A stretch of DNA of 64,000 bases from Polyangium fumosum. GTDB lineage: Bacteria > Myxococcota_A > Polyangia > Polyangiales > Polyangiaceae. The DNA lies in contig NZ_SSMQ01000008.1 in the NCBI RefSeq assembly GCF_005144585.1, forward strand, positions 124,001 through 188,000, read 5' to 3'. Both the position numbers and the translations under genes were made by a program. Below are positions 45,615-55,133 of the stretch, piece by piece (within the stretch, counting starts at the first letter, position 1; every line of letters starts with the position of its first letter). Below the pieces are notes generated by a model. That model was not told where the DNA came from and ran no database searches. It saw only the letters and a list, made by a program, of their open reading frames with translations.

Positions 45615-46925
45615 ATGCGTGGCGGAGCTCGGGCAGCGCTCGTGACGTTCGCGCTCAGCGGGATGGGCTGCGCCGGCGCCGCGCCGATGACGCCCGCCCC
45701 TGGGGCGCCGGCCACAGAATCGCAAGCCAGAGGGGACGCGCCGGCGTGGCTCCCCGCGTACACCGACGCGCAGCGGGAGTTGCTCGCCCCCGTCGACACG
45801 CCGATTCAGGTGCCCGCGCCGCGCGTGTATCCGGACCTGCATCGGTTCGAGTACGCAGGCCCCGCGCGCCTCGACGACATCAAGAGGACGCTCCGGTTCT
45901 CGACGTTGATCATCACGGTGATCGAGAAGTCACCGCGGCTCTACGCGCTCGACAAAGCGGCCCCTGAGCTCGCGAACCTGGTCGCGCAGTACGGCCCGCC
46001 CCCGGCCGCAGAGCCGGATCCGTGGCAAACGGTGGAGGTGGTCCGCAAGGACCGCGCGCTCTCGCTGGTTCCGGTGAAGCTCTCGGACGAGGCGAAGGCG
46101 TCGCTCGCGACAGCGCGATCGAAGCGCGACGCGGGCGAGACGAAGGCCGCCGTCGAGGCGTTTCGCGCGGCGCGCGGGTTCACGCGGGCCGCGGGGATCG
46201 CGCTCGAGCTCGGGGAGATGCTCGTCGCGCAAAAGCATCCGCAGGAAGCACGCGAGGCCTTCGAAGACGCGATCCGCATCGACCCCACGCTCGCGACGGC
46301 GCACCTCCGGCTCGCCGAGCTCGCCGAAAAGCGAGGGGAGCGCGAGGAGGCGCGCCGCAGGCTCGCCGAGGCCATCGCGTTCTGGCCCGCCTCGCGCCGC
46401 GCGATGGCCCTGGCCGACCGGCTCTCGAACGGCCTTGCCTCGTCGCGTCACACGCGCCTGCCCTTGTTCCACGTCTTCCTCGACGTCGACAGTGCAGGCG
46501 CGATCCACGTCGGCTCCTCGGGCGGCGATCCCGCGCGGATCTACGCTGGCTGCCGCGCCGTGATGCGCTACGAGCCCGAGGTCCGCGCGCGGATCTTCGA
46601 GCAGCCCGAGGACGTGCCCTACCACCTCACGATGATGGAAGAGCTGATCTGCCTGGAGTCCGCGATCGGGACGTACATCGCCGCGCGGATGTCGAAGGAG
46701 GGCGCGCCCGCGGATCCGGCGATGGAGGCGCTGCTCGAGGTCGCCCACGAGGAGGGGCTCGGCGGATACGTCATGACCGAGATCCTGGGCCGGCACCGTC
46801 CCGAGCGGGCGCGGGGAGCGCCACGCGAGGTGCATCAGGCCATGGTGCGCTACGTCGAACGCACGATGCTCGGCGCGCCGCTCGTCGCCGACCCCGCGCA
46901 AGGGGTGTACACGGCGGCGCGTTGA
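45615..46925 (+). CDS. TPR lipoprotein
   Basis: 436 residues. Signal peptide with lipobox FALSGMGC. Residues about 155-255 contain three TPR-like helical pairs (FTRAAGIALELGEMLVAQKH, AREAFEDAIRIDPTLATAHL, EEARRRLAEAIAFWPASRRA). The C-terminal half is a helical domain with no known family. The next gene, a CAP protein, begins 19 bp after the stop, so they may form a pair. Confidence 0.75.
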   Translation: MRGGARAALVTFALSGMGCAGAAPMTPAPGAPATESQARGDAPAWLPAYTDAQRELLAPVDTPIQVPAPRVYPDLHRFEYAGPARLDDIKRTLRFSTLIITVIEKSPRLYALDKAAPELANLVAQYGPPPAAEPDPWQTVEVVRKDRALSLVPVKLSDEAKASLATARSKRDAGETKAAVEAFRAARGFTRAAGIALELGEMLVAQKHPQEAREAFEDAIRIDPTLATAHLRLAELAEKRGEREEARRRLAEAIAFWPASRRAMALADRLSNGLASSRHTRLPLFHVFLDVDSAGAIHVGSSGGDPARIYAGCRAVMRYEPEVRARIFEQPEDVPYHLTMMEELICLESAIGTYIAARMSKEGAPADPAMEALLEVAHEEGLGGYVMTEILGRHRPERARGAPREVHQAMVRYVERTMLGAPLVADPAQGVYTAAR

Positions 46926-46944
46926 CACCACCCGGAGATCGTCG

Positions 46945-48153
46945 ATGAACGCTCATGCGCGCCGATTGCACCGAGGTCCGTCCCTCCTCCACGCGCTCGT
47001 TTGCTCGCTGCCCGCCCTGGCCGCCCTCGTGCTGCCGCTCGTCGCCTCCGCCGAAGCCGGCGCGCTGCGCGTCACCTGGAAGCCAGCCGTTTCGTCCCCA
47101 CACCCCGCCGCGAAGGCCGGGCCCCGCGAAGCCGCGCTGCTCGGCCTCTGCGGGCCCGCCGACAGCGCGCTCATGGAGGTCGCGGGCCTCGTGGCGCGGC
47201 GCCAGCTCGACGGGGCGAGCGCGCTGACGGCCGACGAGCTCGCCTTCGCGCTGCGCGCCGCGGGAGACCCGCACGTGTGGCCGAAGGCGTGGTCCTTGTC
47301 CGGGGTGAACCTCGACGACGCGGACACGGAGACGCGCTTCAAGGGATGGATCAACGGGCTTCGGGCGCTCGGCGCGCGGCGGTGTGGGGTCGCGAAGCTC
47401 GACGGCGAGGGAGGCGCGTCGGTCGCGACGGTGATCACGTTCGACGCGCTCGCGGACATGGCGCCCGTGACGACGGCGGCGCGCGTGGGGCAATGGATCA
47501 CGCTGGAAGGGACGATGCTCGTGCCGGCCTCGGGCGTGCAGGTCGTGCTGCTCGGGCCACGCGCGGCGCCGCGCACGGTGCCGAGCTCGCTGTCGGGCGG
47601 GAAGATTCGCTCGACGTTCGCCGTGGACCAGCCCGGCGCGTGGCTCGTGCAGGTGCTCGCGACGGTGTCGACGGGACCGCGGCCCGTGCTGGAAACGACG
47701 ATCTACGCCGGGCAAAAGCCGCCGAGCGAGTTTGTTCGAGCCGCGGTGCCGGGCGAGGAGGCCGCGGCGGGCGCGAAGGACGACGCGGACGCGATGCTGC
47801 GCATGATCAACGCGGCGCGGATCGCCGAAGGTCGCAAGCCGCTCGTGCGGGACGCGGCGCTCGACAAGGTGGCGCAGGCGCACTCGGAGGAGATGATGAA
47901 GGCGCGGCTCGTCGGCCACGACGTGGGCGGCGGCGATCCACGCAAGCGCATCGAGGCCGCGGGGATCCAGGCGACGATCGCCGGGGAAAACGTGGCGAGC
48001 GCGAGCTCCTTGCCGAACGCGCACCGGGCGCTCTGGGCGAGCCCGTCGCACCGAGGCAACCTGCTGCTGGAGCGATTTTCGCGCGTGGGGGTGGCCGTGT
48101 CGCGCGGGACGGATGGGTCGTACTGGGTGACGGAGCTGTTCTCGGGGTCGTGA
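46945..48153 (+). CDS. secreted CAP/SCP-domain protein
   Basis: 402 residues. A signal peptide (LVCSLPALAALVLPLVASAE) is followed by a beta-rich N-terminal domain and a C-terminal CAP domain: INAARIAEGRKPLVRDAALD, AQAHSEEMMKARLVGHDVGG, AGENVASA and ASPSHRGNLLLERFSRVGVA. These carry the two His and two Glu of the bacterial CAP cleft. CAP proteins are secreted and diverse in role. It converges on the efflux gene with a 3-bp gap. Confidence 0.85.
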   Translation: MNAHARRLHRGPSLLHALVCSLPALAALVLPLVASAEAGALRVTWKPAVSSPHPAAKAGPREAALLGLCGPADSALMEVAGLVARRQLDGASALTADELAFALRAAGDPHVWPKAWSLSGVNLDDADTETRFKGWINGLRALGARRCGVAKLDGEGGASVATVITFDALADMAPVTTAARVGQWITLEGTMLVPASGVQVVLLGPRAAPRTVPSSLSGGKIRSTFAVDQPGAWLVQVLATVSTGPRPVLETTIYAGQKPPSEFVRAAVPGEEAAAGAKDDADAMLRMINAARIAEGRKPLVRDAALDKVAQAHSEEMMKARLVGHDVGGGDPRKRIEAAGIQATIAGENVASASSLPNAHRALWASPSHRGNLLLERFSRVGVAVSRGTDGSYWVTELFSGS

Positions 48154-48156
48154 CGC

Positions 48157-49254
48157 TCAGTTCTTCCCTTCGTTGGAGGTCGAAGGGTTTTCCGGCTGGG
48201 ATTTGCGGCGGAGGGGGACGAGCTGGGGCTCGGACGAGGGCTCGGGTTGGATGGTGCAGTGCTCGAGGCCGTGGGCCTCGCGCATGCGCGCGGCGACGGC
48301 CTGGACGACGTCGGTGCCGTGAAAGCCGCGCGCGATGACGATGTGCACCGTGAGCACGTCGAAGCCCTCGGAGATCGACCAGACGTGCAGGTCGTGGAAG
48401 CCCACGACGCCAGGCACCTGCAGGAGCGTCTCCTCCACGTGCGCGATGTCGACCTCGATGGGGCTGCCCTCCATGAGCACGTGCGAGGTGTCGCGCACGA
48501 GCTTGAAGCCGCCCCAGCAGATCAAGAGCGCGATGACGCCGCTGATGACCGGGTCGGCCCGGGTCCAGCCGAGCGAGAGGACGAGCACGCCGCCCACGAT
48601 CGCGCCGACGGAGCCGAGCGCGTCGGAGAGGACGTGCGCGAGCGCGGCGCGGGTGTTGATGTTGTGCCCCTTGTCCCCCAGCGAGAGCACCGCCGCGGCG
48701 AGGAGGTTGACCACGAGGCCGCCCACCGCGGTCGCCGTCATGGCCGTGCCGTCGATCGAGCGCGGCTCCTGGAAGCGCTGCACGGCCTCGCCGAAGATCC
48801 ACACGGCCGTGAGCGCGAGCGCGACGCCGTTCGCGAAGGCCGCGAGCACCTCCGCGCGGCGATAGCCGTACGTGCGGGCGCGCGTGCGCTGCTGCGACGC
48901 GATGCGCTGCGCGATCATGGCCAGCGCGAGCGCTGCCGCGTCCGCGAGCATGTGGCCCGCATCCGCGAGGAGCGCGAGGCTGCCCGACAGGAAGCCGACG
49001 ATCGCCTCGACGACCATGAAGCCCGCGGTGATCGTGAACGCCACGACGAGCCGTCGGATCGGCGTGCGCCGTAGCTCACTCAGGCCATGCGCGTGGCCGT
49101 GGTCGTGGTCGTCGTGCGCGTGGCCCTTCGTGCGTTTGTCGTGCGCGTGGTCGTGATCGTCGTGCGCGTGGTCGTGATCGTGATCGTGCTCATGACCGTC
49201 GGGATGCGCGTGGTCGTGATGCGCGTGGTCGTCGGGATGCGCCGCACGGGCCAT
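48157..49254 (-). CDS. cation diffusion facilitator (zinc/cobalt-type efflux)
   Basis: 365 residues. The N-terminus is strongly His/Asp-rich (DDHAHHDHAHPDGHEHDHDH), a metal buffer. Six TM helices follow, with metal-site residues in LLADAGHMLADAAALALAM and LAHVLSDALGSVGAIVGG (HxxxD pairs typical of the Zn-CDF subfamily). The C-terminal cytoplasmic domain is present (VPGVVGFHDLHVWSISEGF). It exports Zn or related divalent cations in exchange for protons. Start taken at the ATG that opens the His-rich segment. Confidence 0.92.
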   Translation of the reverse strand: MARAAHPDDHAHHDHAHPDGHEHDHDHDHAHDDHDHAHDKRTKGHAHDDHDHGHAHGLSELRRTPIRRLVVAFTITAGFMVVEAIVGFLSGSLALLADAGHMLADAAALALAMIAQRIASQQRTRARTYGYRRAEVLAAFANGVALALTAVWIFGEAVQRFQEPRSIDGTAMTATAVGGLVVNLLAAAVLSLGDKGHNINTRAALAHVLSDALGSVGAIVGGVLVLSLGWTRADPVISGVIALLICWGGFKLVRDTSHVLMEGSPIEVDIAHVEETLLQVPGVVGFHDLHVWSISEGFDVLTVHIVIARGFHGTDVVQAVAARMREAHGLEHCTIQPEPSSEPQLVPLRRKSQPENPSTSNEGKN

Positions 49255-49388
49255 GGCCGGGAGGGTAGTCCATCCACGCGCGGGCGAAGACACCGATCGA
49301 CGCGCTCGGGCCCTGGGCCCTGCGCTCGGGCGGGCCGAGCGGGTCAAAACTTGGCGGGGGACGGGCTTCGTTGACTATGCTCCGCCCC

Positions 49389-49943
49389 ATGGCCGAACCG
49401 TCGGACCGCCTCGTGTGGGTGGATCTCGAGATGACCGGGCTCGATCCACAACGCTGCGCGATCGTCGAGATCGCGACGATCATCACGGACTGTAACCTCC
49501 GCGTCGTGGAGGAGGGCCCGAACCTCGTCATCCACCAGCCGCCCGAGGTGCTCGCCACCATGAACGACTTCGTCCGCGACCTGCATGCGCGTTCGGGGCT
49601 GCTCGAACGGATCCCGGCCTCGAACGTCACCCTCGACGACGCCGCCGCGCAGACGCTCGCCTTCGTGCAGAAGCACGTGACGAAAGGGACGGCGCCTCTG
49701 TGTGGAAACTCCGTCTGGAAGGACCGCGAGTTCCTCGACCGCTACATGCCCGCGTTCGTGGCGCACCTGCATTACCGCATGATCGACGTGTCCACGCTGA
49801 AGGAGCTCGTGAAGCGGTGGTGTCCCGAGCGGCAGGCGCCGAAGAAGAAGGAGACGCACCGCGCGCTCGACGACATCCGCGAATCGATCGAGGAGCTCGC
49901 CCATTATCGATCGCTGCTCTTCGCCCCCCTCGCGCGGACCTGA
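49389..49943 (+). CDS. orn: oligoribonuclease
   Basis: 184 residues, the typical size for Orn (about 181). Motifs: VWVDLEMTGLDPQRCAIVEI (Exo I), ATMNDFVRDLHARSGL, CGNSVWKDREFLDRYMPAF and HRALDDIRESIEELAHYR (DEDDh). The enzyme degrades 2-5 nt RNAs, including pGpG from cyclic-di-GMP, which fits the dense signalling around it. An earlier in-frame ATG is possible but adds only six residues. Confidence 0.93.
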   Translation: MAEPSDRLVWVDLEMTGLDPQRCAIVEIATIITDCNLRVVEEGPNLVIHQPPEVLATMNDFVRDLHARSGLLERIPASNVTLDDAAAQTLAFVQKHVTKGTAPLCGNSVWKDREFLDRYMPAFVAHLHYRMIDVSTLKELVKRWCPERQAPKKKETHRALDDIRESIEELAHYRSLLFAPLART

Positions 49944-50011
49944 AGATCGCCGTGTAAGGCGAAGCCTCGGGCCTCGTTCTCCTGCACACGCCACGGAGAA
50001 CGGAACCCGCC

Positions 50012-50896
50012 ATGATCGCCCGCACCCGCCTCGCCTCGACAATCGCCCCCGTCCTCGCCTCGATCGCCCTCCTCGCCGGCTGCGGCGGCGCACCTTCGCC
50101 GATGGCCGACCCCCAGGCCTACGCCGCCGCGCGGCCCGAAATGGTCGCGCCCGCCGCGCCCCCGCTCCAGCGCTCGTACTTCACGAAAGACGTCACCGGC
50201 GCGCTCACCGAGCAGGACCTGCAAACCGTGCTCGAAGCCCCGATCGATCTGCAGCTCCCCGCCCGCATCGGCGTGATTCCCCTGGCCGAACCGTTTGACC
50301 CGAAGGGCGCGCCCTCCCTCGGCCTCCGCAACACCGCGTCGCACCATTTCGCCAAGGCCCTCGCGGGAAACCCCCATTTCTCGCAGGTCACCGACATCTC
50401 GACCGATCTCCCGAACGTGGGCGGAATCGAGGGGCTGCGCGTGATCGCCGCCCGCTACCGGCTCCGGTATCTCGTCCTTTATTCGGAGCGCTTCGAGGAC
50501 AGCACGCACCTGAACGGCTGGGCGTGGCTCTATCCAACCGTGATCGGCATGTTCCTCGCGCCCGGCGTGACGGTCGAGAGCCAGGGGATCGCCCAGGCCG
50601 ATTTCCTCGACGTACGCACGGGGACGATCCTGTTTTCGGTGACCGAGCCGCTCCAGGTGTCGAAGAAGGAGCAGATGATCGGCGCGGCGCGCTCGCACCG
50701 CGACGAGCAAGGGAAGATCGCGGCGGACGGGGCGCGCTCGCTCGCCAAGCGCGTGCACGTCCAGACGAACGCGCTCGTCGCCTTCGCCGAGGCCACGCAC
50801 GGCATGCAGCCGAGGCCGAAGCTCCTGCCCCCGCCCGTCGTCGCGTCCTCGCCCGGGACGGGCGTGGCCTCGGAAATGGGCCTCGCCAAACCCTGA
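50012..50896 (+). CDS. hypothetical lipoprotein
   Basis: 294 residues. Lipobox LASIALLAGC. Contains ARIGVIPLAEPFDPKG and RYRLRYLVLYSERFEDST, then a hydrophobic LYPTVIGMFLAPGVTV segment, a pattern seen in uncharacterised outer-membrane-assembly lipoproteins. No family was named. Tail-to-tail with the next gene (1-bp gap). Confidence 0.7.
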   Translation: MIARTRLASTIAPVLASIALLAGCGGAPSPMADPQAYAAARPEMVAPAAPPLQRSYFTKDVTGALTEQDLQTVLEAPIDLQLPARIGVIPLAEPFDPKGAPSLGLRNTASHHFAKALAGNPHFSQVTDISTDLPNVGGIEGLRVIAARYRLRYLVLYSERFEDSTHLNGWAWLYPTVIGMFLAPGVTVESQGIAQADFLDVRTGTILFSVTEPLQVSKKEQMIGAARSHRDEQGKIAADGARSLAKRVHVQTNALVAFAEATHGMQPRPKLLPPPVVASSPGTGVASEMGLAKP

Positions 50897-50897
50897 A

Positions 50898-51596
50898 TCA
50901 CGCGCGCCAGAGCGCGAGCACCCACAAGAAAACACCCACGAGCGCGACGAAGACGCCCGCCCGCGCCCGCGCGAGATCGAAGTCGCCCGGCGACGCGCTC
51001 GAACGGCGCACGGCCCACGCCGCGCCGCCCGCCCACGCGACGAACGAGACGAGCAGGAGCACGACCCACGGCGTGCGCGGCGCCTCGTCCCGAAGCAACG
51101 CCGCGAGCTGCTTCTCCTCGATGCGCTGCGGCGGCTCGGTCCGCGTGCCCGGCGGGCGCGGCGCCGCGGCCTCGATCCGCGCGATGGCCACGTTCGCGCG
51201 GTCGAGGTCCTCCTGGTGCGGCACGAGCAGCCAGCGCGTCTCGATCGCCGCCGTCCGGACGCCGCGCCAGGCGAGGAGCGCGAGATCCCGATCGCCGAGA
51301 CCTTCCGCCGTCGTAGCAATCGACGCGAGCCGCTCGTAGGCGACCCGCACGTGCGGCGCGCCCGGCGCATACCAGCCCGCCGCCCTCCGCGCCCGCACCG
51401 TCGCCTCGTACGCATCGCCGCGCCGCAAGGCCGCCGTGCTCTCGGCGATCTCCGATTCGCCCGACCACACGACACGCGCCGTCACCGCGCCGAGCAAAAG
51501 CCCGACGATCGCCGCGGCCCCGAGCGCGCGTACGACCCGCGTGACGAAGCGCGCGCGCGCCGGCGAAATCGGGGGCGAAGGGGCCGCGTGGCTCAC
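50898..51596 (-). CDS. membrane protein translationally coupled to ABC permease
   Basis: 232 residues, with a TM helix near the N-terminus (VVRALGAAAIVGLLLGAVTA) and two at the C-terminus (TPWVVLLLVSFVAWAGGAAW, AGVFVALVGVFLWVLAL). Between them is a helical domain of repeated short helices (AYEATVRARRAAGWY, RVAYERLASIATTAEG). The ATG overlaps the permease stop by 4 bp, so it is probably an accessory of that transporter. Confidence 0.7.
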   Translation of the reverse strand: MSHAAPSPPISPARARFVTRVVRALGAAAIVGLLLGAVTARVVWSGESEIAESTAALRRGDAYEATVRARRAAGWYAPGAPHVRVAYERLASIATTAEGLGDRDLALLAWRGVRTAAIETRWLLVPHQEDLDRANVAIARIEAAAPRPPGTRTEPPQRIEEKQLAALLRDEAPRTPWVVLLLVSFVAWAGGAAWAVRRSSASPGDFDLARARAGVFVALVGVFLWVLALWRA

Positions 51597-52537
51597 AGAA
51601 AATCACGCTCGTTGAAGACGAGCGCAGCCACGGCCAGGAGGCCGATCGACCAGCCGAGCGACGTGAGCGAAGCCATGCCGAGGTACGAAGAGAGCTTCAC
51701 GTCGATCGCCTCGCCGACGAGCAGCGGACGCGGCGGCACGAAAATTTGCAGGTTCGGGACGATCTTCGAAAGCCCGACACCCATGTCGTGAATCGTCTGT
51801 CCGAATTGCTTCACGGGCAGCCGCGCCAAGCTGTCCGCCTGCCGGCCCACGATCCACACGCCCAGCGTCAAAAGCGCCGAAAGGAAGGGCGTGGAGAACG
51901 AGGAGAAAAGCGTGGCCGCCGCGGCGACGATGGCGATCTCGAGGATCGTGAGCGCGCCCGACGCGAGCACCACGCGCCGCTCGTCGGGCGCGACGCCGGA
52001 GAGCACGACGCCGAGCACGAGCATGCCCGCGGCCCACGGGATCACGCCATAGGTGCGCATCGCCGGGATTTTCCAGCCGACGAGGCCCATGAGCAAAAGC
52101 CAGCCGAGCGCGGCGCCCCCGATACGATAGAGATGCGCGACCTCGTCGCCCGCGCCGAGGCCCGCGCTGAGCAGGAGCACGAGGCCCGCGTCGGCCATGA
52201 CGAAGACCCCGATCGTGAGGAGCGTGCCGAGGTACTTGCCGACGAGGTACTCGCCGCGGCGAATCGGCCTCGCGAGGATGGGAAAAAGCGTCTTCTGTTC
52301 GAGCTCGCGGTAGAGCGAGGTCGCGCCGATGACGATCGCCACGAGCAAGCTGAAGAGCGAGATCGAGGCCGCGCCGAGGTCGCTCACGACGCGCGGCGCG
52401 TTCTTCAGCGTGAAGGCGCCGACCACGAGCGCGTAGAGCGACACGAAGAAGGCCATGACCGCGAGCCCGAGCAAGATGCGCGCGCGCACCGACTCGCGGT
52501 ACGTGTTCAGGGCGATGACGCCGATCCGGCCGAACAT
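51593..52537 (-). CDS. ABC-2 type transporter permease (NosY-like)
   Basis: 314 residues with six predicted TM helices. The N-terminal IALNTYRESVRARILLGLAV and the loop TSLYRELEQKTLFPILARPI with EYLVGKYLGT are hallmarks of ABC-2/NosY permeases. No ATPase gene follows in the window, so it probably uses a distant one. Start at the ATG next to the promoter-free 31-bp gap from the upstream gene. Confidence 0.85.
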   Translation of the reverse strand: MFGRIGVIALNTYRESVRARILLGLAVMAFFVSLYALVVGAFTLKNAPRVVSDLGAASISLFSLLVAIVIGATSLYRELEQKTLFPILARPIRRGEYLVGKYLGTLLTIGVFVMADAGLVLLLSAGLGAGDEVAHLYRIGGAALGWLLLMGLVGWKIPAMRTYGVIPWAAGMLVLGVVLSGVAPDERRVVLASGALTILEIAIVAAAATLFSSFSTPFLSALLTLGVWIVGRQADSLARLPVKQFGQTIHDMGVGLSKIVPNLQIFVPPRPLLVGEAIDVKLSSYLGMASLTSLGWSIGLLAVAALVFNERDFL

Positions 52538-52568
52538 GGCGCGGAACGTATCACGAAGCGATCGGTTG

Positions 52569-53135
52569 TCAGACCTTGCGGACGCAGCCGCCGCCCACGT
52601 CGAGGAAGCGGCCCCGCCGCAGGGCCGACTCGAGCGCCCCGTCGAGGCCCGTCAGGATCGACCCGCCGCGCTGCAAACGCGCAAACGCCAGACCCGTGTT
52701 CGACGCGGCCCAGTAGGCCGCGAAGCGCAAGGCCGCGTCGCGATCGGTCGGCTCGCGGTCGAGCGCGTTCATCAGGCAGAGCGTCCAATCCTCGGACGAA
52801 TAATCCTTCGCGTCGGTACGAATGGCCCGGATCTGGCCACGCTTCGGCCGATCGAAGCGCCCCACGCGCAGGCCGTTGTCGATCGCTCGCTCGACGGCGA
52901 CGCGCGCTTTGGCCTTCTTGGCTTCGTCCTCCTCGTCGGCGAGACCGAGCAGGACGAGCGCGTCGAGCGCTTGCCCGACAGCGTCGTCCCTGTCGAGCGC
53001 GCCCTTGCCGAACAGGATCTCGAAGACCCAATCGACCTGCGCATCGCGGCTTGCGTGCACGAAGCCCGGCTCGCCGTGGTTTTCCGATTCCACCCGAGGA
53101 GAGGCCGACCTTCGCCGATTTCGAGGAGGTGTCAT
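52569..53135 (-). CDS. hypothetical soluble helical protein
   Basis: 188 residues. Repeated helical segments (VDWVFEILFGKGALDRDDAV, KAKARVAVERAIDNGLRVGR, DAALRFAAYWAASNTGLAFA) and no recognised motif. The start was placed at the ATG before PPRNRRRSASPR, preceded by GAGG; a longer frame upstream is Arg-rich and unlikely. The 183-bp gap to the next plus-strand gene shows no further feature. Confidence 0.6.
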   Translation of the reverse strand: MTPPRNRRRSASPRVESENHGEPGFVHASRDAQVDWVFEILFGKGALDRDDAVGQALDALVLLGLADEEDEAKKAKARVAVERAIDNGLRVGRFDRPKRGQIRAIRTDAKDYSSEDWTLCLMNALDREPTDRDAALRFAAYWAASNTGLAFARLQRGGSILTGLDGALESALRRGRFLDVGGGCVRKV

Positions 53136-53318
53136 TTTGCCCGTTCCAGCCCCGGATCGAGGCCGAGCGAGCGGCGTATGTACTTCGGTGTGGGCGCGCC
53201 GTCGAGCCCCCACGAGGCACCCTACGAAAAAGCTTTCCTTCGTGTCGTGTCGTGATGTGGGCAATATTTCACGGGTTCGGCGCGACGCGCGCCCCGACCC
53301 GGAGGTGCGTCACGCCGA

Positions 53319-54254
53319 ATGGTTTCGCTCGACGTCGCTCGCCTCGTCACTACCCTCGGGCCCGTGGTCGTATCCGGTGGTCAGGGCCAGGGGCGTTCGC
53401 AGTCGTTTCCGTTCCCTACGCGCTTCGCCGCGCTCCGCCGTGGGAACGTCGCTTACTTCGACGCCGGAGAGGGTGAAGGCGTGGTGTTCGTCCACGGACT
53501 CGTGGGTGATTTCACGCACTTCGAGCATCTCATGAAGCCCCTCGCCGGGCGATTTCGCCTGGCAGGGCTCGATCTTCCGGGCTGCGGGCTCTCGTACAAA
53601 CCGACGACGCGAAACACGATCGCGGGGTACGCCGATACGCTCCTGGAATGGATGGATGCGCGCGGGATGCACCGGGTGACGCTCATCGGGCACTCGGCCG
53701 GGGGGCAGGTCGTGGCGCGGGCAGCGCTCCAAGCGCCGGATCGAGTCGAGCGGCTCGTGCTGATCGGTTCGGCGGGGATGCGCCGGTACCCGCCTGGAAC
53801 GCCGTGGCTCGCCGAGACGCTCCTTCAGCCCTGGCTCTTGTCGCGCACGCTCGATCGGCTCGCGATGCCGATGCTCGATCACGTGTTCGTCGCGCGAAAC
53901 GCGTATACCGAGAAATTCGTGAAAGACTCCCTCGACAGACCGGTTCGCCCGACCATGGATGAAATGGCGAAGGTGTTTCACGACCTGGCAAAGGATCTGG
54001 TGTCCCCGACGATCCTGGAGAATGCGCACCTCTTCCGCATGCCAGTCCTGGTCGTCTGGGGAGAACGAGACCGGCTGATTCCACAGGAGAGCGCGGCGGA
54101 GGTGGCAGCCAAGCTACCGAGGGTTATAATGAGAGTCATTCCTGGGTGCGGCCACTTGCCCATGATCGAATGCCCGGACGAGGTCGTCCGGACGATCGAG
54201 GGCTTTTTCGGCTCTGTGATCGTGCCCGAGGTGACCAGGACGGCCCCCGCATGA
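53319..54254 (+). CDS. alpha/beta hydrolase
   Basis: 311 residues. Motifs: VVFVHGLVGDFTHFEHLM (oxyanion region), VTLIGHSAGGQVVARAAL (nucleophile elbow), VLVVWGERDRLIP (Asp) and GCGHLPMIECPDEV (His), the full triad. The substrate is unknown; esterase or lipase activity is likely. Its stop overlaps the acyltransferase start by 4 bp, suggesting a coupled lipid hydrolysis/acylation step. Confidence 0.88.
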   Translation: MVSLDVARLVTTLGPVVVSGGQGQGRSQSFPFPTRFAALRRGNVAYFDAGEGEGVVFVHGLVGDFTHFEHLMKPLAGRFRLAGLDLPGCGLSYKPTTRNTIAGYADTLLEWMDARGMHRVTLIGHSAGGQVVARAALQAPDRVERLVLIGSAGMRRYPPGTPWLAETLLQPWLLSRTLDRLAMPMLDHVFVARNAYTEKFVKDSLDRPVRPTMDEMAKVFHDLAKDLVSPTILENAHLFRMPVLVVWGERDRLIPQESAAEVAAKLPRVIMRVIPGCGHLPMIECPDEVVRTIEGFFGSVIVPEVTRTAPA

Positions 54255-55129
54255 AATCCGCAGTCGCGCAGCATTCGAGCGCGTCACGAAGCACCCGGAG
54301 ACACGGGCACATCGTTCCCGAGATTCGCAGCGACGTCGTCCGTCGCTCGCACCGCATCCTCTCGCGGATCGTGAAATCGTACTTTCGCAGCGAGATACGC
54401 GGCGCCGAAAGGCTCCCTTCGTCACAGACGATCCTCGTCGCCCATCACGACGGCGGCGTGCTGCCCATCAATGGCATCTGCCTCGGCGTCCACTGGTACG
54501 ACCATTTCGGCTTCGATCGTCCGCTCTACGTCCTCACGCACGATCTCCTGCACAGCTTGTGGGATCCGTTCTCCCGCCTGCTCGCGGATTCGGGCCTGCT
54601 CCGCGCCGACCGCAAGGCCATGGACGCCGTGCTCGAGCGCGGGCAATCCGTCCTGATCTTCCCCGGCGCCGCGCGCGAGTCGTTCCGCCCGTTCTGGCAC
54701 CGCAAGAACATCGACCTCGGCGGCCGCAAGGGCTTCATCGCGCAGGCGATCCGCTGGGGGCTGCCCATCACGCCCGTGGTCTCCGCCGGCTCGCACGAGA
54801 CCGTCGTCGTTCTATCGGGGGGCCACGATTTCGCGAAGATGCTCGGCATCCCGAAAATCGTCCGCTCCGCCGATGTCTGGCCCCTGCTCGCAGGGCTGCC
54901 GTGGGGCGTGTGGGCGCTGCCGTTCCTGCCGCATATCCCGCTGCCTGCGAAGATCACGACCGAGGTGCTGCCCCCGATCCACCTCTCCGAGGCGCTCGGC
55001 CGTGACCTGAACCCCGATGACGCCTCCGATCCGGAGATCGTGCAGGCCGGCTTCGACCTCGTCGTCGGCCGCATGCGCAAGCGCCTCGGCGAGCTCTACG
55101 ACGAACGCAAGTACCCCGTCCTCGGCTGA
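54251..55129 (+). CDS. lysophospholipid acyltransferase-family protein
   Basis: 292 residues. QTILVAHHDGGVLPINGICL stands at the position of the catalytic HxxxxD block of PlsC-type enzymes, though its spacing differs. VLERGQSVLIFPGAARES and FIAQAIRWGLPITPVVSAGS match the later glycerolipid-binding FPGxxxE-like and substrate blocks, resembling the DAGAT/LPLAT group. It probably transfers an acyl chain to a lipid or glyceride. ATG overlaps the hydrolase stop. Confidence 0.78.
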   Translation: MKSAVAQHSSASRSTRRHGHIVPEIRSDVVRRSHRILSRIVKSYFRSEIRGAERLPSSQTILVAHHDGGVLPINGICLGVHWYDHFGFDRPLYVLTHDLLHSLWDPFSRLLADSGLLRADRKAMDAVLERGQSVLIFPGAARESFRPFWHRKNIDLGGRKGFIAQAIRWGLPITPVVSAGSHETVVVLSGGHDFAKMLGIPKIVRSADVWPLLAGLPWGVWALPFLPHIPLPAKITTEVLPPIHLSEALGRDLNPDDASDPEIVQAGFDLVVGRMRKRLGELYDERKYPVLG

Positions 55130-55133
55130 TCCT

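Noticed and set aside
49080-49250. Short tandem GT/GC repeats on the plus strand
   Set aside because: They are the codons of the His/Asp-rich N-terminus of the cation efflux protein.
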